A DNA stretch of 64,000 nt from Methylobacillus flagellatus_A (GTDB lineage Bacteria; Pseudomonadota; Gammaproteobacteria; Burkholderiales; Methylophilaceae): the NCBI RefSeq assembly GCF_031344055.1, contig NZ_JADBEN010000004.1; one strand, given 5' to 3'. The notes under the pieces are model-generated. The model searched no databases and was not told where the DNA came from. It worked only from the letters and a program-made list of their open reading frames with translations. Of the stretch, positions 1-9,297 are shown one piece after another; the stretch's first letter is position 1; each line of letters starts with the position of its first letter. A program made the translations under genes and the position numbers.

Positions 1-4
1 GATG

Positions 5-10
5 TATAAT
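5..10 (+). promoter_or_regulatory. -10 element of the PEP-CTERM gene
   Basis: A perfect TATAAT lies 49 bases before the ATG at 59, leaving room for a short leader with a good Shine-Dalgarno (GGAG at about 50-53). The matching -35 would fall before the window start, so only half of the promoter is visible. Confidence 0.5.
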
Positions 11-58
11 TCGCATTGGGGGGAATATCATCGACATTAATCAGAAAAAGGAGTTTGT

Positions 59-559
59 ATGAATATTCTCAAAAGCGTACTGGTTCCTGCAGCGTTCTTA
101 GTTGCAGCCTCTAGTGCTTATGCTGATGTAGTAGATCTTGGCGAACTCAATGCGGGTATCAATACGTATACCGGTACTGTGGCTGCTGATACTACTTTCA
201 GCACTAACTACACTTTCAGTCTTGCTGATGTTAGCAGCGGCATTTTCTCTTTGAGCCAATTGCCATTGTCTAACGGTGGCGTCAGTGTGCTGGATTTCAG
301 CAACCTGACTTTCAACCTGTATAGTTCTACTGACGCTTGGTTGGCTGGTGCCGTTGCTGGTGGCGAGTTCACATTCAGCAGCCTGGCTGCTGGCGACTAC
401 TACATCACAGTTGCTGGTACTAGCAGCGGTGTATCTGGCGGCATCTACAGCGGTGCGATCAACATTGCAGCAGTGCCAGAACCAAGCAGCGTTGCCATGC
501 TGATGATCGGTTTTGCTGCACTGGGTGCAGTGGCTCGTCGTCGCAATACCAAGCTGTAA
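59..559 (+). CDS. PEP-CTERM sorting domain protein
   Basis: A 166-residue exported protein. Residues 1-22 form a signal peptide ending in SSAYA. The C-terminus holds the sorting signal: VPEP at about residue 139, a hydrophobic helix, then an ARRR basic tail. Such proteins are cleaved and processed at the inner membrane by an exosortase on their way to the surface. The middle is Ser/Thr/Gly-rich beta-type sequence with no recognised catalytic motif, so the mature role is unknown; extracellular-matrix or exopolysaccharide association is what is known for the family. The start is supported by GGAG 6 bases upstream, and a strong terminator follows, so it is probably monocistronic. No exosortase gene is in this window. 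GC looks lower than in the neighbours. Confidence 0.9.
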   Translation: MNILKSVLVPAAFLVAASSAYADVVDLGELNAGINTYTGTVAADTTFSTNYTFSLADVSSGIFSLSQLPLSNGGVSVLDFSNLTFNLYSSTDAWLAGAVAGGEFTFSSLAAGDYYITVAGTSSGVSGGIYSGAINIAAVPEPSSVAMLMIGFAALGAVARRRNTKL

Positions 560-581
560 TTTGGTTTTATACTGAAGTACA

Positions 582-609
582 AACGGCGCTCGGTGAGCGC
601 CGTTTTTTT
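582..609 (+). terminator. Rho-independent terminator after the PEP-CTERM gene
   Basis: A perfect 10-bp stem (582-591 with 595-604, three-base loop GGT) runs directly into seven T residues at 603-609. It sits 23 bases after the stop at 559. The convergent sensor-kinase gene ends at 629, so the hairpin may also slow transcription from the other side, although the T run on that strand is poor. Confidence 0.9.
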
Positions 610-628
610 ATGTGCTCGAGACAGCTTT

Positions 629-2692
629 TCACTCAGGATGGCGTGGCAAGGTAAGGCGGAAACAGGTGCCTTGGCCAAGTTCGCTACGCACAATTAATTG
701 TCCGCCATGATTTTCTGCAATCCTTCTTGCAACATGCAGGCCCAGGCCGGTGCCGTGTATGGTCATGTTGCCTTCGATTCTGACGTATTTTTCAAAAATA
801 CTTTCTTGCCGTTCTGGTGCGATGCCAGGTCCAAAATCCTGGATTTCGACATGACAAAAATGCTGTCCATGAAATACACGGGCGATGATGTCGGTGCCTG
901 CCGGCGAGTATTTCAACGCATTATCAATGAGGTTTGAAATGACTAGGTTGATCAGGTACTGATCACCGGCTACATCGGCCGTTGTGGTGCTTGGCTCCAC
1001 GATGATGTTGCGATCGCTGAAGTCCCGGTAATGCTCGACTGTTGTCTGTACCACTTGACATAAATCGAGTGGTTTTTGGCTGAAGCTTTGATTGACATGC
1101 ACGCCTTCAAGCCTGTCCATGCTCAGGAAGTTGTCGATGATACGGCTCATGCGCTGTGTTGCACGCCGGATTTTACGTAATGCCGGAGTAAGCATGGTGC
1201 TGGTATCAAGATCGGGGTGGGATTGTAGTAACGACAGCCTTTGCGAGGTGGTATCAATGATGGCGAGCGGAGTGCGGAATTCGTGGGATGCCATCGCAAA
1301 GAACTCCCGCTGGGCTTGCATAAGTTCTTTTTGTTGTTCTAGGGAGTTTTCCAGCATCACTTGCAATGTCTGGCGCTCTTTAATTTCCTCGTTTAATTTT
1401 ACGTTGGCGAGAGCAAGCTGCTCGGTTCTTTCCTGCACGCGTTGATCAAGTTTTCTCTGGCTTTCCTGCGAGAGTTCCAACGCCAATTCTTTCGCCTGCA
1501 GTCTTTTCTCGGCTTCTCTTTTTGCTACATTGACAATGCCAAGCGTAATCAAGGTGAGCGATAACAGGGACCATATGATAGGCAAATCCATGACGGTGGT
1601 AGGCGGTCCTAGCTCCAGGCCCAGGTTCTGTAGTATGGTCAGGAGATACGGGCCCACCGCTATCCAGAAGGCCGAGATGTACAGTAAACGGTCAAAATGT
1701 CTGTGATATAACAGCCATAGGCTGCTGCAGGCCAGGATACCCATATTGATGACGGGCAGGACATTGGTCATGGGGCCGTTGAAAGGCAACAGGCGGGTGC
1801 TGACGCCGATAAAAAGCAACAGCTCCAGGATGATCATGCCTTGCGTCAAGCGGAATAGCGGGGGCAGGTGTTGCTTGATCTGGAACAGCGCGGCATAAAA
1901 AATCAATACGGTGGCCATGAACAGGAAGTTCATGGATTTCTGCAGCACGTCGGCAGTGAGGGGGTCGATCGGCAGCGCTATTTGCGCAGTGCCGGAAAGA
2001 AAAGCTTGCGAGGAACAGGTGACGCATTGGTAAAGCGAGTACAGGATGAAAATATTGTGCCGCAGCCATAGCCATAGAATGAAGGCGAAGAGCGCCAGGA
2101 ACAAGCGCACGCCATAATATGCGCCAGTCAGGGTGTCGGGGCGGCTGTGTTCGCTGATGAATATATGCGGCTGCCACAAGGTCATATGGAAGTTCATGGC
2201 GCTGGTGGTCCTGAGCCGCACGTAATAGGTCTGAGCGGGGGCGCTGGCTTCAGGCAGCAGCGGGAAGATAAAGTTGCGGTGCAAGATGGGCCTTGCATTC
2301 ACGGGATGATGGTCGCCCATTTGCATGTGGCTATAGCTCTGATCCGGTTGCGGAATGTATAGTGCAACATCGTCAAGCGTCGCAGGGGATATCTCCAGCC
2401 AGTATGTATTATTGATAATGTCTGGGAAGTCCAGCGTGAATTTCAGCCAGAAAGTGTCTGTGGTGTATCCTGCATTCCAGTCTGGAGGCAAAGGCCTGAA
2501 GGCGCCCGCCTTGTCTTGGGCGATGATGTCCTGCAGCGTCGCATTGCCGGATGCATCGCGCAGGTAGGAGACGGCGCCTATTTTGTCCAGCTCGATGCCT
2601 TTTTGCAGCGAATGCGGCACTTGCAGCGCATGCGCATGGAGCGGAAAAAGCAATAGGACGATGGCAAAAAAACGTAATAACCGATTGAGCAA
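629..2692 (-). CDS. 7TMR-DISM membrane sensor histidine kinase
   Basis: A 687-residue hybrid-free histidine kinase. Residues 1-22 are a signal peptide; about 30-175 form a periplasmic 7TMR-DISM extracellular (DISMED2-type) domain; about 185-385 hold seven transmembrane helices; a coiled coil (about 390-450) leads to the HisKA dimerisation domain with the phospho-acceptor His near residue 470 in ASHEFRTP. The HATPase domain has the N box (NLIDNALKYS), DFGPGIA and GTGLGLH motifs. DISMED2 domains resemble carbohydrate-binding folds, so the signal may be a small periplasmic ligand; that is inference. The start is a TTG with no clear Shine-Dalgarno. It is divergent from the response regulator at 2725, with 32 bases between the two starts, and the two are the likely cognate pair. 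Confidence 0.9.
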   Translation of the reverse strand: MLNRLLRFFAIVLLLFPLHAHALQVPHSLQKGIELDKIGAVSYLRDASGNATLQDIIAQDKAGAFRPLPPDWNAGYTTDTFWLKFTLDFPDIINNTYWLEISPATLDDVALYIPQPDQSYSHMQMGDHHPVNARPILHRNFIFPLLPEASAPAQTYYVRLRTTSAMNFHMTLWQPHIFISEHSRPDTLTGAYYGVRLFLALFAFILWLWLRHNIFILYSLYQCVTCSSQAFLSGTAQIALPIDPLTADVLQKSMNFLFMATVLIFYAALFQIKQHLPPLFRLTQGMIILELLLFIGVSTRLLPFNGPMTNVLPVINMGILACSSLWLLYHRHFDRLLYISAFWIAVGPYLLTILQNLGLELGPPTTVMDLPIIWSLLSLTLITLGIVNVAKREAEKRLQAKELALELSQESQRKLDQRVQERTEQLALANVKLNEEIKERQTLQVMLENSLEQQKELMQAQREFFAMASHEFRTPLAIIDTTSQRLSLLQSHPDLDTSTMLTPALRKIRRATQRMSRIIDNFLSMDRLEGVHVNQSFSQKPLDLCQVVQTTVEHYRDFSDRNIIVEPSTTTADVAGDQYLINLVISNLIDNALKYSPAGTDIIARVFHGQHFCHVEIQDFGPGIAPERQESIFEKYVRIEGNMTIHGTGLGLHVARRIAENHGGQLIVRSELGQGTCFRLTLPRHPE

Positions 2693-2724
2693 AATAGTAA
2701 ACTACCGCAGTTATGCAATAAATA

Positions 2725-3480
2725 ATGAACGGATTCTATACGGAATTGAATAACTCTAGTCATTTGCGCGTGATTATCGTGGAGGATGATCAGGATCTCC
2801 GCGAAGAGACAGAGTTGGGCTTGCGCTCGCTCGGCATCGAGACGACAGGCGTGGCGGATGCCGCGGCGCTTTACCGCGAACTGATCACGAAGCCCTACGA
2901 TATCGCGATCCTTGATATCGGCCTGCCGGGCGAGGATGGTTTGTCCGTTCTCAAGCACCTGCGCAGTTCGAACAAAATGGGGATTGTGATGTTGACAGCG
3001 CGGGGAGCCTTGGATGACCGCGTGCAGGGGCTGAATGACGGCGCTGATGCGTACATGGTCAAGCCTGTCGACTTGAAGGAGCTGGCTTCCGTGTTGTGCT
3101 CGCTGGCGCGGCGCCTGGAGTCGATGCGGGTCGAGCGCAGAAAGCAGCCACAGCCATTGCCCGCCGTGCAAACAGCGCCAAGCTGGAAGCTATGCAAAAC
3201 CCACTGGACCCTGATCTCGCCCGAAGACATTTCCATTCCGTTGACTCCCAAGGAATATACGTTTTTAAGCCGCCTGGTGGAGAAGTGCGGCCAGCCGGTG
3301 CCAAGGGCGCACATCGTCCATGCCTTTGGCGGGACTGTCGACGATTTCGATTTTCACCGCGTCGAGGTTATGATTTCGCGCCTGCGCCGCAAGGGCAAGG
3401 CCATCACGGGCGAGCTGTTGCCGATCAAGGCCCTGCCTGGGTTCGGTTTTTCCTTTACTGCGGACTGCATCCTGACTTAG
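2725..3480 (+). CDS. OmpR-type two-component response regulator
   Basis: A 251-residue regulator. The receiver domain is at about residues 15-130, with the acidic pair in VEDDQD, the phospho-acceptor Asp64 in AILDIGLPG, Thr91 and Lys113 (YMVKPVD), so all key residues are present. A winged-helix DNA-binding domain follows at about 150-245, with a wing signature near HRVEVMISRLRRK. The only in-frame ATG at the N-terminus is used; no good Shine-Dalgarno is visible. It is the obvious partner of the divergent sensor kinase. Targets are not shown by the sequence; the adjacent DUF11/OmpA surface module downstream on the same strand is a plausible target by position only. Confidence 0.92.
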   Translation: MNGFYTELNNSSHLRVIIVEDDQDLREETELGLRSLGIETTGVADAAALYRELITKPYDIAILDIGLPGEDGLSVLKHLRSSNKMGIVMLTARGALDDRVQGLNDGADAYMVKPVDLKELASVLCSLARRLESMRVERRKQPQPLPAVQTAPSWKLCKTHWTLISPEDISIPLTPKEYTFLSRLVEKCGQPVPRAHIVHAFGGTVDDFDFHRVEVMISRLRRKGKAITGELLPIKALPGFGFSFTADCILT

Positions 3481-3488
3481 CGCGACTC

Positions 3489-3594
3489 ACAAAACCCTCA
3501 TTGCGTCATTGCCCTGCCTTGCCGTACTGCTTGTACGTCTGCGGCAGCGCCTAGCCAGGATCGCTGCGCTGAGTTTTGTTGGCCGCTATTAAAC
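3489..3594 (+). repeat. Dispersed intergenic repeat, copy A
   Basis: About 105 bases that match a second copy at 51208-51316. Blocks shared word for word are GCCCTGCCTTGCCGTA, GTCTGCGGCAG and CGCTGAGTTTTG. Between them the copies differ. The element can fold: TGCCG pairs with CGGCA around the centre, and the flanking CAAAAC with GTTTTG. It lies in the 363-base gap between the response regulator and the DUF11 gene. The exact ends are uncertain. Confidence 0.7.
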
Positions 3595-3642
3595 ACTTCC
3601 TTCGCCCTGCTTCCGGCCTTGCCGGAATAGTCCATCCTGGCT

Positions 3643-3663
3643 AATTGTCTATTGTTGACAATT
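3643..3663. promoter_or_regulatory. Inverted repeat upstream of the DUF11 gene
   Basis: Perfect 7-base arms AATTGTC and GACAATT are separated by 7 bases, about 180 bases before the GTG at 3844. The shape suits a dimeric regulator. Which one is unknown; the nearby response regulator is a candidate only by position. The rest of 3595-3843 holds no gene that I can support. Confidence 0.35.
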
Positions 3664-3843
3664 TTCCCTCACATCCTACCAGTCTTTTCTTGATCTTTTA
3701 AATGCCGCATCAGGCATGGATTCCTGCCATTACCAGCTGATTTATTTACTGAAACAGCTCATGAGCTTTTGTGAGCTGTTGTGAGTAAATGTCAATGATC
3801 CTTGATTTAAATAAAGATAAATTCTCCCAGCCTTAAAGGGGTC

Positions 3844-6800
3844 GTGAATCGACAAGGCAAAGCAACAGAAATGACAAGTTGTTGGGAGAGCGTTGTGCAA
3901 ATCAAGAGTTCAATATGCCGCGGGATAAATGGCGGAGTCTGGCATGGAGTGCTGCAAAAGTTCGCAAAAGCGGCGCCGAAAAAATGGCAAGTTCCATTGC
4001 AGGCATTGGTGTTTTCCGTGGTGGCGTTGGGAGCCGTACCTGCCTTTGCCGCCAATGTGCTGGTCAGCGGCATCACCGATACGCCAGATCCCGTGTTCCG
4101 CGGCGGTGACGTCGTTTATACCATTCCCTTGAACAACAACGACAGCGCCGATCCAGCCAACGACGTCACCCTGACAATACCGCTGCCGCCCACAACGCTC
4201 TACCAGGGCGCGACCATGACCGGCGGCACTTGCCCGGCGGCGGGAAGCGTCATTGCGCCGAATCCTGTGGTGTGTACCCTGAACGCTCCCATGCCGCCCA
4301 ACGGTTCTTCCACCGTGGTGCTCACGCTGAGAACCACCGCGGCAACGAATACCTTTGGTATCACGGCCACCGTGGTGACCTCCAGTACCGATACCAACCT
4401 CGGTGACAACGCCGGTACCCAGAATACTACCGTCCAGAACGGCGCGGATATGCAGATCACCAGCGTTTCCGGCGCGCCGGATCCGGTGGCGGCCGGCGGC
4501 AACGTCACATGGAGTATTGACGGGCAGAATGCGGGCCCGAACGATGCCCCCGGTTCCACCATCACCATGACCCTGCCAGGCACTTTGGCGTTTGTTCCCG
4601 CCGGCAGCGGCGGCGACGGATTCAGCTGTACGGCTTCGGGGCAGGTCGTGACCTGTACCAGGAGCACGCCGCTTGCCGGCGGCGCAACATTCGCCGGACT
4701 CAACATCGTCACTGCGGTGGATGGGGTGGGTACCGGCAATGTCTCGGTCACGCCGACGATCAGCGCCCCGGTCGGTGATCCGTTCCCGGACAACAACACG
4801 CCGCCTGAGGCCAGCGTGGTGGTGAATGCGGGTGCCGACCTGTCGATTCCGCAAATCGCCCCCAATCCGGTTTCCGCGACTTCCGGCGGAAGCGTGACCT
4901 TTACCATGCAGCCCACCAACAACGGCCCAAGTGACGCAAGCGGCGGCGTGACGGCTAGCTACACCCTGCCTGCAGGATTTACTTTTGTGTCCTCGAATCC
5001 GCCCGCTGGCTGGTCATGCGCGCCGCCCGCCGGGCAGGTCGTCACTTGTGAGTATTCGGGCAACTACCCCAACGGTACCGTGAACGACATTACCATTGTC
5101 GCCACCGCCCCCGTAGTCGCCGGACTGCAAAATTATTCCGGGACGGCAACCATTGCCCACCTGCCTGGCGGCCCGGCTGATCCCAACCCTGGCAACGACA
5201 GCTCGACAGAACCGTTCAACGTGAAGCCGGAAGGCCCGGGCCCCACGGTCAGCAAGGAGCGTTCTCCCGGGCCGGTGGCGGCAGGCCAGAACATGACCAG
5301 CACCATCCGCGTGGGTAACGCCGGCAACGGGCCAGCGCCTGCCAATACCATCATCGTGACCGACACGATCAATACCGCCAACGAGACGTTTGTCAGTTAC
5401 AGCGGTAACGGCTGGTCTTGCTCGCCGGCTGGGTCAGGGGGAGGGAACACCCTGGATCCCGCAGTCAATGCGGTGACATGCCGGTATGGTCCTGCGCTGG
5501 CGGCAGGGGAGAATGCGCCCGCGCTGCAGGTCGTCACCAAGGCGGGTGACGTCGATATCGTAGCTACAAATACGGCCGCACTGAGTTGCGAGGCTGTGGT
5601 GCCGGCATGCTGGTATCCCGGCCCGACAACGGTCAATGCCAACGTCACGATCTCCAGCGAGAACAACTCGGTGGACCTTGGCATTGCCAAGAGTGTCACC
5701 ACGCCTAATGGCGACCATATCCTGGATGCCAATGAAAGCGCCATGACCTATACCCTGGTTGTGACCAACCACAGCGCTAGCGTGGGCGCCCAGAATATCG
5801 TGGTGAGCGATACGATTCCGGGCTATTGCGCCGTGACCGGCTGCAATACGCCGAACGTAGCTGCTAACGTTACTATTAATCCGTCAGACCCTTCCGTTGC
5901 CTTCAACTGCGTCATGGACAACGGCACGCTGCGCTGCACGCAGAGTGCGGGCACATTGCCGCCCAATGGCACCGTAGCCTTCACCGTGCCGGTCTCGCGC
6001 GATCTGCAGGCTTTCGACGGCAGCAATACCGCTGCGGTGAGATCCACGACGCAGGGCGATACCAACGGGGCGAACAACACTGGTTCGACGCCTGTACGGA
6101 TCATGCCGCTCGCCGACGTGGAAATGGTCTCCAAGGTGGTGACGCCCGCGCAAGGCGAGGCTGGCACCAATGTCAGCTATACGCTCTCGTTCAGGAACAA
6201 CGGTACGGATGCGGCACAGAATGTCACCGTCACGGATGAGTTCGTCGTTGCGCCGGGCGACCCCGGCTTCACGGTGGTATCGGTCACCCCCAGCACCGGC
6301 GTGTCGGGTTGCAGCGGCCTGACCGTGGGGCAGAGTTACGGGGCAGGCACCCATACCCTTGCCTGCCAGGTCGGTTCCCTGGGCAGGGCGGTGGCCCGCA
6401 CGGTAAACATCGTCGTGCGCCCCAACTGGAAAAGCGGGCAGGTCAGCGGCCAGACGTGGAACATCGACAATACCGCGCGCATCAGCACCGATACGCCTGA
6501 AAGGGTCGATGGCACGGACGGCGGCAACAACAGCCAGACCGCCCAATTCATCGTGCAGGCTGCGTCGGTGGACCTGCTGGTCAACAATATCGACAATGTC
6601 GATCCGCTCGGCTACGACCCCAGCAACGGCGGCGACAACCCGCAGAATGACGTGATCTACACCATCAACATGGTGAACAGCGGCCCTTCGCTTGCCACCG
6701 GGCTCAAGTTCACCTACAGCATCACGCCTCCCGCGGGCAAGACCGCGCGCTTCCTCGGCGATAGTGCCACCATGGGGCCGCCTGCAGGTAGCATTTGTGA

Positions 6801-9297
6801 CAATATCGGCAGCGAAGTCACCGGCCCCAATACGCTCACCGTCACTTGCACCTACACAGGTGAAGCCGCCAGCCTTGCCAATGGCGAGGCGCGCAACCGC
6901 TACCTCAGCGTGCGCATGCTGAGCGTCCCTGCGGCCAGCGGCGACGTATACAACAGCGTGGCCGGGGTGTCCGCCAACGAAACCGACTCCAACCAGGCCA
7001 ACAATACCGAGGCCGAAGCCACCAGCGTGCGCGACGATATTCCGTCTAACAACCTGAGCCTGGGCGGACGGGTCTATATCGACATCAATGACGATGGCGT
7101 CTGGAACGGGGCGGGGGAAACCGGCATCGGCGGCGTTACCGTCACGCTCACCGGTACGGCGTCGGACGGCACGCCGGTAAGCCGCACCGTGCAGACCAAT
7201 GCGGACGGTACCTATGTCTTCACCGGTTTGCCGCCTTCGAATGGCGCTGGCTACACAATAGTGCAGGCCCAGCCGGCCGGGTATGCCGATGGCAAGGACA
7301 GGGTCGGCAGCGCCGGCTCGTTGCAAGGGGCGTCCGGCACGGTGTTGAATGCCGGCACGGATACCTTCACCGGGATTGTGTTGACGCAATCTGCTACGGG
7401 TTACGACTTCGGCGAAACATCGGCGCCTGGCGCCCTAGCAAGCCTCAGCGGCCACGTGTGGCTGGACGGCAACCATGACAGGACATTCAACAGCACCAGC
7501 CCGGATGCGGCTGACGTGCCGCAGTCCGGATGGACGGTCGAGCTGCTGCGCAACGGTACGCAGGTTGCCAGCACCGTGACTGACGCCAATGGCTTCTACA
7601 ATTTCACCAACCTTCCGCCTGGCTCCGGCTATCAGGTGCGTTTCCGCCATCCGGTGACCGGCCTTGTCTACGGCTTTGCCCGCCCGAACGAGCGGGGCCT
7701 GCCGTTCGACCCCGGCGTGACCAGCCCGGCCAACCCGGGCGGTGCCAGCAATGTCGATGGCACCCTCAGCGGCATCACGCTTTCCGCCGGCGACAACCTG
7801 GTGGAGCAGAGCTTGCCGCTTGACCCTGCCGGCAGGGTGTATGACGCCGTGACCCGCCAGCCGGTGGCCGGCGCCACGGTCACCATCAGCGGTCCGCCCG
7901 GGTTCACCCCGGCCGCGCATCTCGTGAACGGCAATGCCACGCAGACTACTGGCGTCGATGGCACCTACCAGTTTCTGCTCAACCAGAATGCGCCTGCGGG
8001 ACTGTACACCCTGGAAGTGACCCAGTATCCGTCGGGCTATATCCCGCAGCCGTCCAGCATGATCCCGGTCTGTAACGCGGTCCTGCAGGTCGGTGCGACC
8101 CCTGATCCGGCGCTGGTACAGCAAAACGGCGTTCCGCCCGCAGAGGGGATAGGCCCGCATGACCCGGCTACCTGCTCCCCAACCACCGGCGACGGTTCGT
8201 TCGCCTTGGGCAGCGCGGGCGGCGGCACACGCTACTACTTCAATCTCCTGATCGACCCTGCGACATCGGCCGAACTGCTCAACAACCATATTCCCCTGGA
8301 CCCGGTGCTGGGCGGCATTATCCGCATCACGAAGACCACGCCCCTGGTGAACGTGGTGCGTGGCGACCTGGTGCCCTATACCGTGACGGCGACCAGCTCG
8401 GTGGCAATCAACAACATCACCATTACCGACCGGCTGCCGCCCGGCTTCAAGTACCGCACCGGCTCTGCATCGGTGAACGGTGTACGCATCGAGCCAGAGG
8501 TGAACGGCCGCGACCTGGCTTGGGCGAATCAAACATTCAGTGCCGGCGAAACCAAGACATTCAAGTTGATCCTGGTGGTGGGTACCGGTGTGGGAGAGGG
8601 GGAATATACCAACCAGGCCTGGGCGGAGAACGCCTTGGTCAGCACCCTGGTTTCCAACATCGGTTCCGCCACGGTCAAGGTCACGCCAGACCCGACCTTC
8701 GATTGTTCCGACATCATCGGCAAGGTGTTCGACGACAAAAACGCCAACGGCTACCAGGACCAGGGCGAGCCGGGCATTCCCAATGCGCGCGTGGTCACTG
8801 CGCGCGGCCTGCTGGTCACCACCGATGCCGAGGGCCGCTTCCACGTCACCTGCGCGGACATTCCCAACATGGACCGCGGCGCCAACTTCGTCATGAAGCT
8901 GGACGAGCGCACCCTGCCTTCCGGCTACCGCGTGACGACCGAGAATCCGCGCGATGTGCGCGTCACGCGAGGCAAGATGGTCAAGCTGAACTTCGGTGCG
9001 ACCGTGCACCGCGTGGTTCGCCTCGACCTGAATGATCAGGCCTTCGTGCCCGACGGCATCGACCTGCAACCGCAATGGCAGCAGGCGTTTGCCGACATGG
9101 TCAAGCAACTGGACGGCCGACCTTCGGTATTGAGGGTTGCCTACGATCCGGGCGGCGGAGGGGAGAAGCTCGCCAAGAAACGCCTGGATGGTGTTGCCAA
9201 GGCTGCGCGCAAGCTCTGGAAAGAGGCACATAACAACAATAAGGATGAGGCAGCCTTCCCGCTGATCATCGAGACGGCAGTGGAGGACAAGCCATGA
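3844..9297 (+). CDS. Giant DUF11/SdrD-type repeat surface protein
   Basis: An 1817-residue exported repeat protein. A long charged N-region (about 50 residues) precedes a hydrophobic core and a signal-peptidase site AFA-A at about 69/70. About seven DUF11 (conserved repeat) beta-sandwich domains fill residues 71-1070. Two SdrD B-like domains start near 1072 (GRVYIDINDDG) and 1200 (GHVWLDGNHD), a carboxypeptidase-regulatory-like domain near 1328, another DUF11 near 1490, and a third SdrD-like domain near 1622 (GKVFDDKNANG). The last 75 residues look like a weak OmpA-type fold. Such proteins are large surface or envelope stalks and adhesins. The GTG start has AAAGGGG just 2 bases upstream, close for a Shine-Dalgarno; an in-frame ATG at 3871 is the alternative. 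It overlaps the next gene by ATGA, so the two are translationally coupled. Confidence 0.82.
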   Translation: MNRQGKATEMTSCWESVVQIKSSICRGINGGVWHGVLQKFAKAAPKKWQVPLQALVFSVVALGAVPAFAANVLVSGITDTPDPVFRGGDVVYTIPLNNNDSADPANDVTLTIPLPPTTLYQGATMTGGTCPAAGSVIAPNPVVCTLNAPMPPNGSSTVVLTLRTTAATNTFGITATVVTSSTDTNLGDNAGTQNTTVQNGADMQITSVSGAPDPVAAGGNVTWSIDGQNAGPNDAPGSTITMTLPGTLAFVPAGSGGDGFSCTASGQVVTCTRSTPLAGGATFAGLNIVTAVDGVGTGNVSVTPTISAPVGDPFPDNNTPPEASVVVNAGADLSIPQIAPNPVSATSGGSVTFTMQPTNNGPSDASGGVTASYTLPAGFTFVSSNPPAGWSCAPPAGQVVTCEYSGNYPNGTVNDITIVATAPVVAGLQNYSGTATIAHLPGGPADPNPGNDSSTEPFNVKPEGPGPTVSKERSPGPVAAGQNMTSTIRVGNAGNGPAPANTIIVTDTINTANETFVSYSGNGWSCSPAGSGGGNTLDPAVNAVTCRYGPALAAGENAPALQVVTKAGDVDIVATNTAALSCEAVVPACWYPGPTTVNANVTISSENNSVDLGIAKSVTTPNGDHILDANESAMTYTLVVTNHSASVGAQNIVVSDTIPGYCAVTGCNTPNVAANVTINPSDPSVAFNCVMDNGTLRCTQSAGTLPPNGTVAFTVPVSRDLQAFDGSNTAAVRSTTQGDTNGANNTGSTPVRIMPLADVEMVSKVVTPAQGEAGTNVSYTLSFRNNGTDAAQNVTVTDEFVVAPGDPGFTVVSVTPSTGVSGCSGLTVGQSYGAGTHTLACQVGSLGRAVARTVNIVVRPNWKSGQVSGQTWNIDNTARISTDTPERVDGTDGGNNSQTAQFIVQAASVDLLVNNIDNVDPLGYDPSNGGDNPQNDVIYTINMVNSGPSLATGLKFTYSITPPAGKTARFLGDSATMGPPAGSICDNIGSEVTGPNTLTVTCTYTGEAASLANGEARNRYLSVRMLSVPAASGDVYNSVAGVSANETDSNQANNTEAEATSVRDDIPSNNLSLGGRVYIDINDDGVWNGAGETGIGGVTVTLTGTASDGTPVSRTVQTNADGTYVFTGLPPSNGAGYTIVQAQPAGYADGKDRVGSAGSLQGASGTVLNAGTDTFTGIVLTQSATGYDFGETSAPGALASLSGHVWLDGNHDRTFNSTSPDAADVPQSGWTVELLRNGTQVASTVTDANGFYNFTNLPPGSGYQVRFRHPVTGLVYGFARPNERGLPFDPGVTSPANPGGASNVDGTLSGITLSAGDNLVEQSLPLDPAGRVYDAVTRQPVAGATVTISGPPGFTPAAHLVNGNATQTTGVDGTYQFLLNQNAPAGLYTLEVTQYPSGYIPQPSSMIPVCNAVLQVGATPDPALVQQNGVPPAEGIGPHDPATCSPTTGDGSFALGSAGGGTRYYFNLLIDPATSAELLNNHIPLDPVLGGIIRITKTTPLVNVVRGDLVPYTVTATSSVAINNITITDRLPPGFKYRTGSASVNGVRIEPEVNGRDLAWANQTFSAGETKTFKLILVVGTGVGEGEYTNQAWAENALVSTLVSNIGSATVKVTPDPTFDCSDIIGKVFDDKNANGYQDQGEPGIPNARVVTARGLLVTTDAEGRFHVTCADIPNMDRGANFVMKLDERTLPSGYRVTTENPRDVRVTRGKMVKLNFGATVHRVVRLDLNDQAFVPDGIDLQPQWQQAFADMVKQLDGRPSVLRVAYDPGGGGEKLAKKRLDGVAKAARKLWKEAHNNNKDEAAFPLIIETAVEDKP

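Noticed and set aside
7435..9231. 598-codon minus-strand frame
   Set aside because: Shadow of the DUF11 gene; the same reasoning applies.
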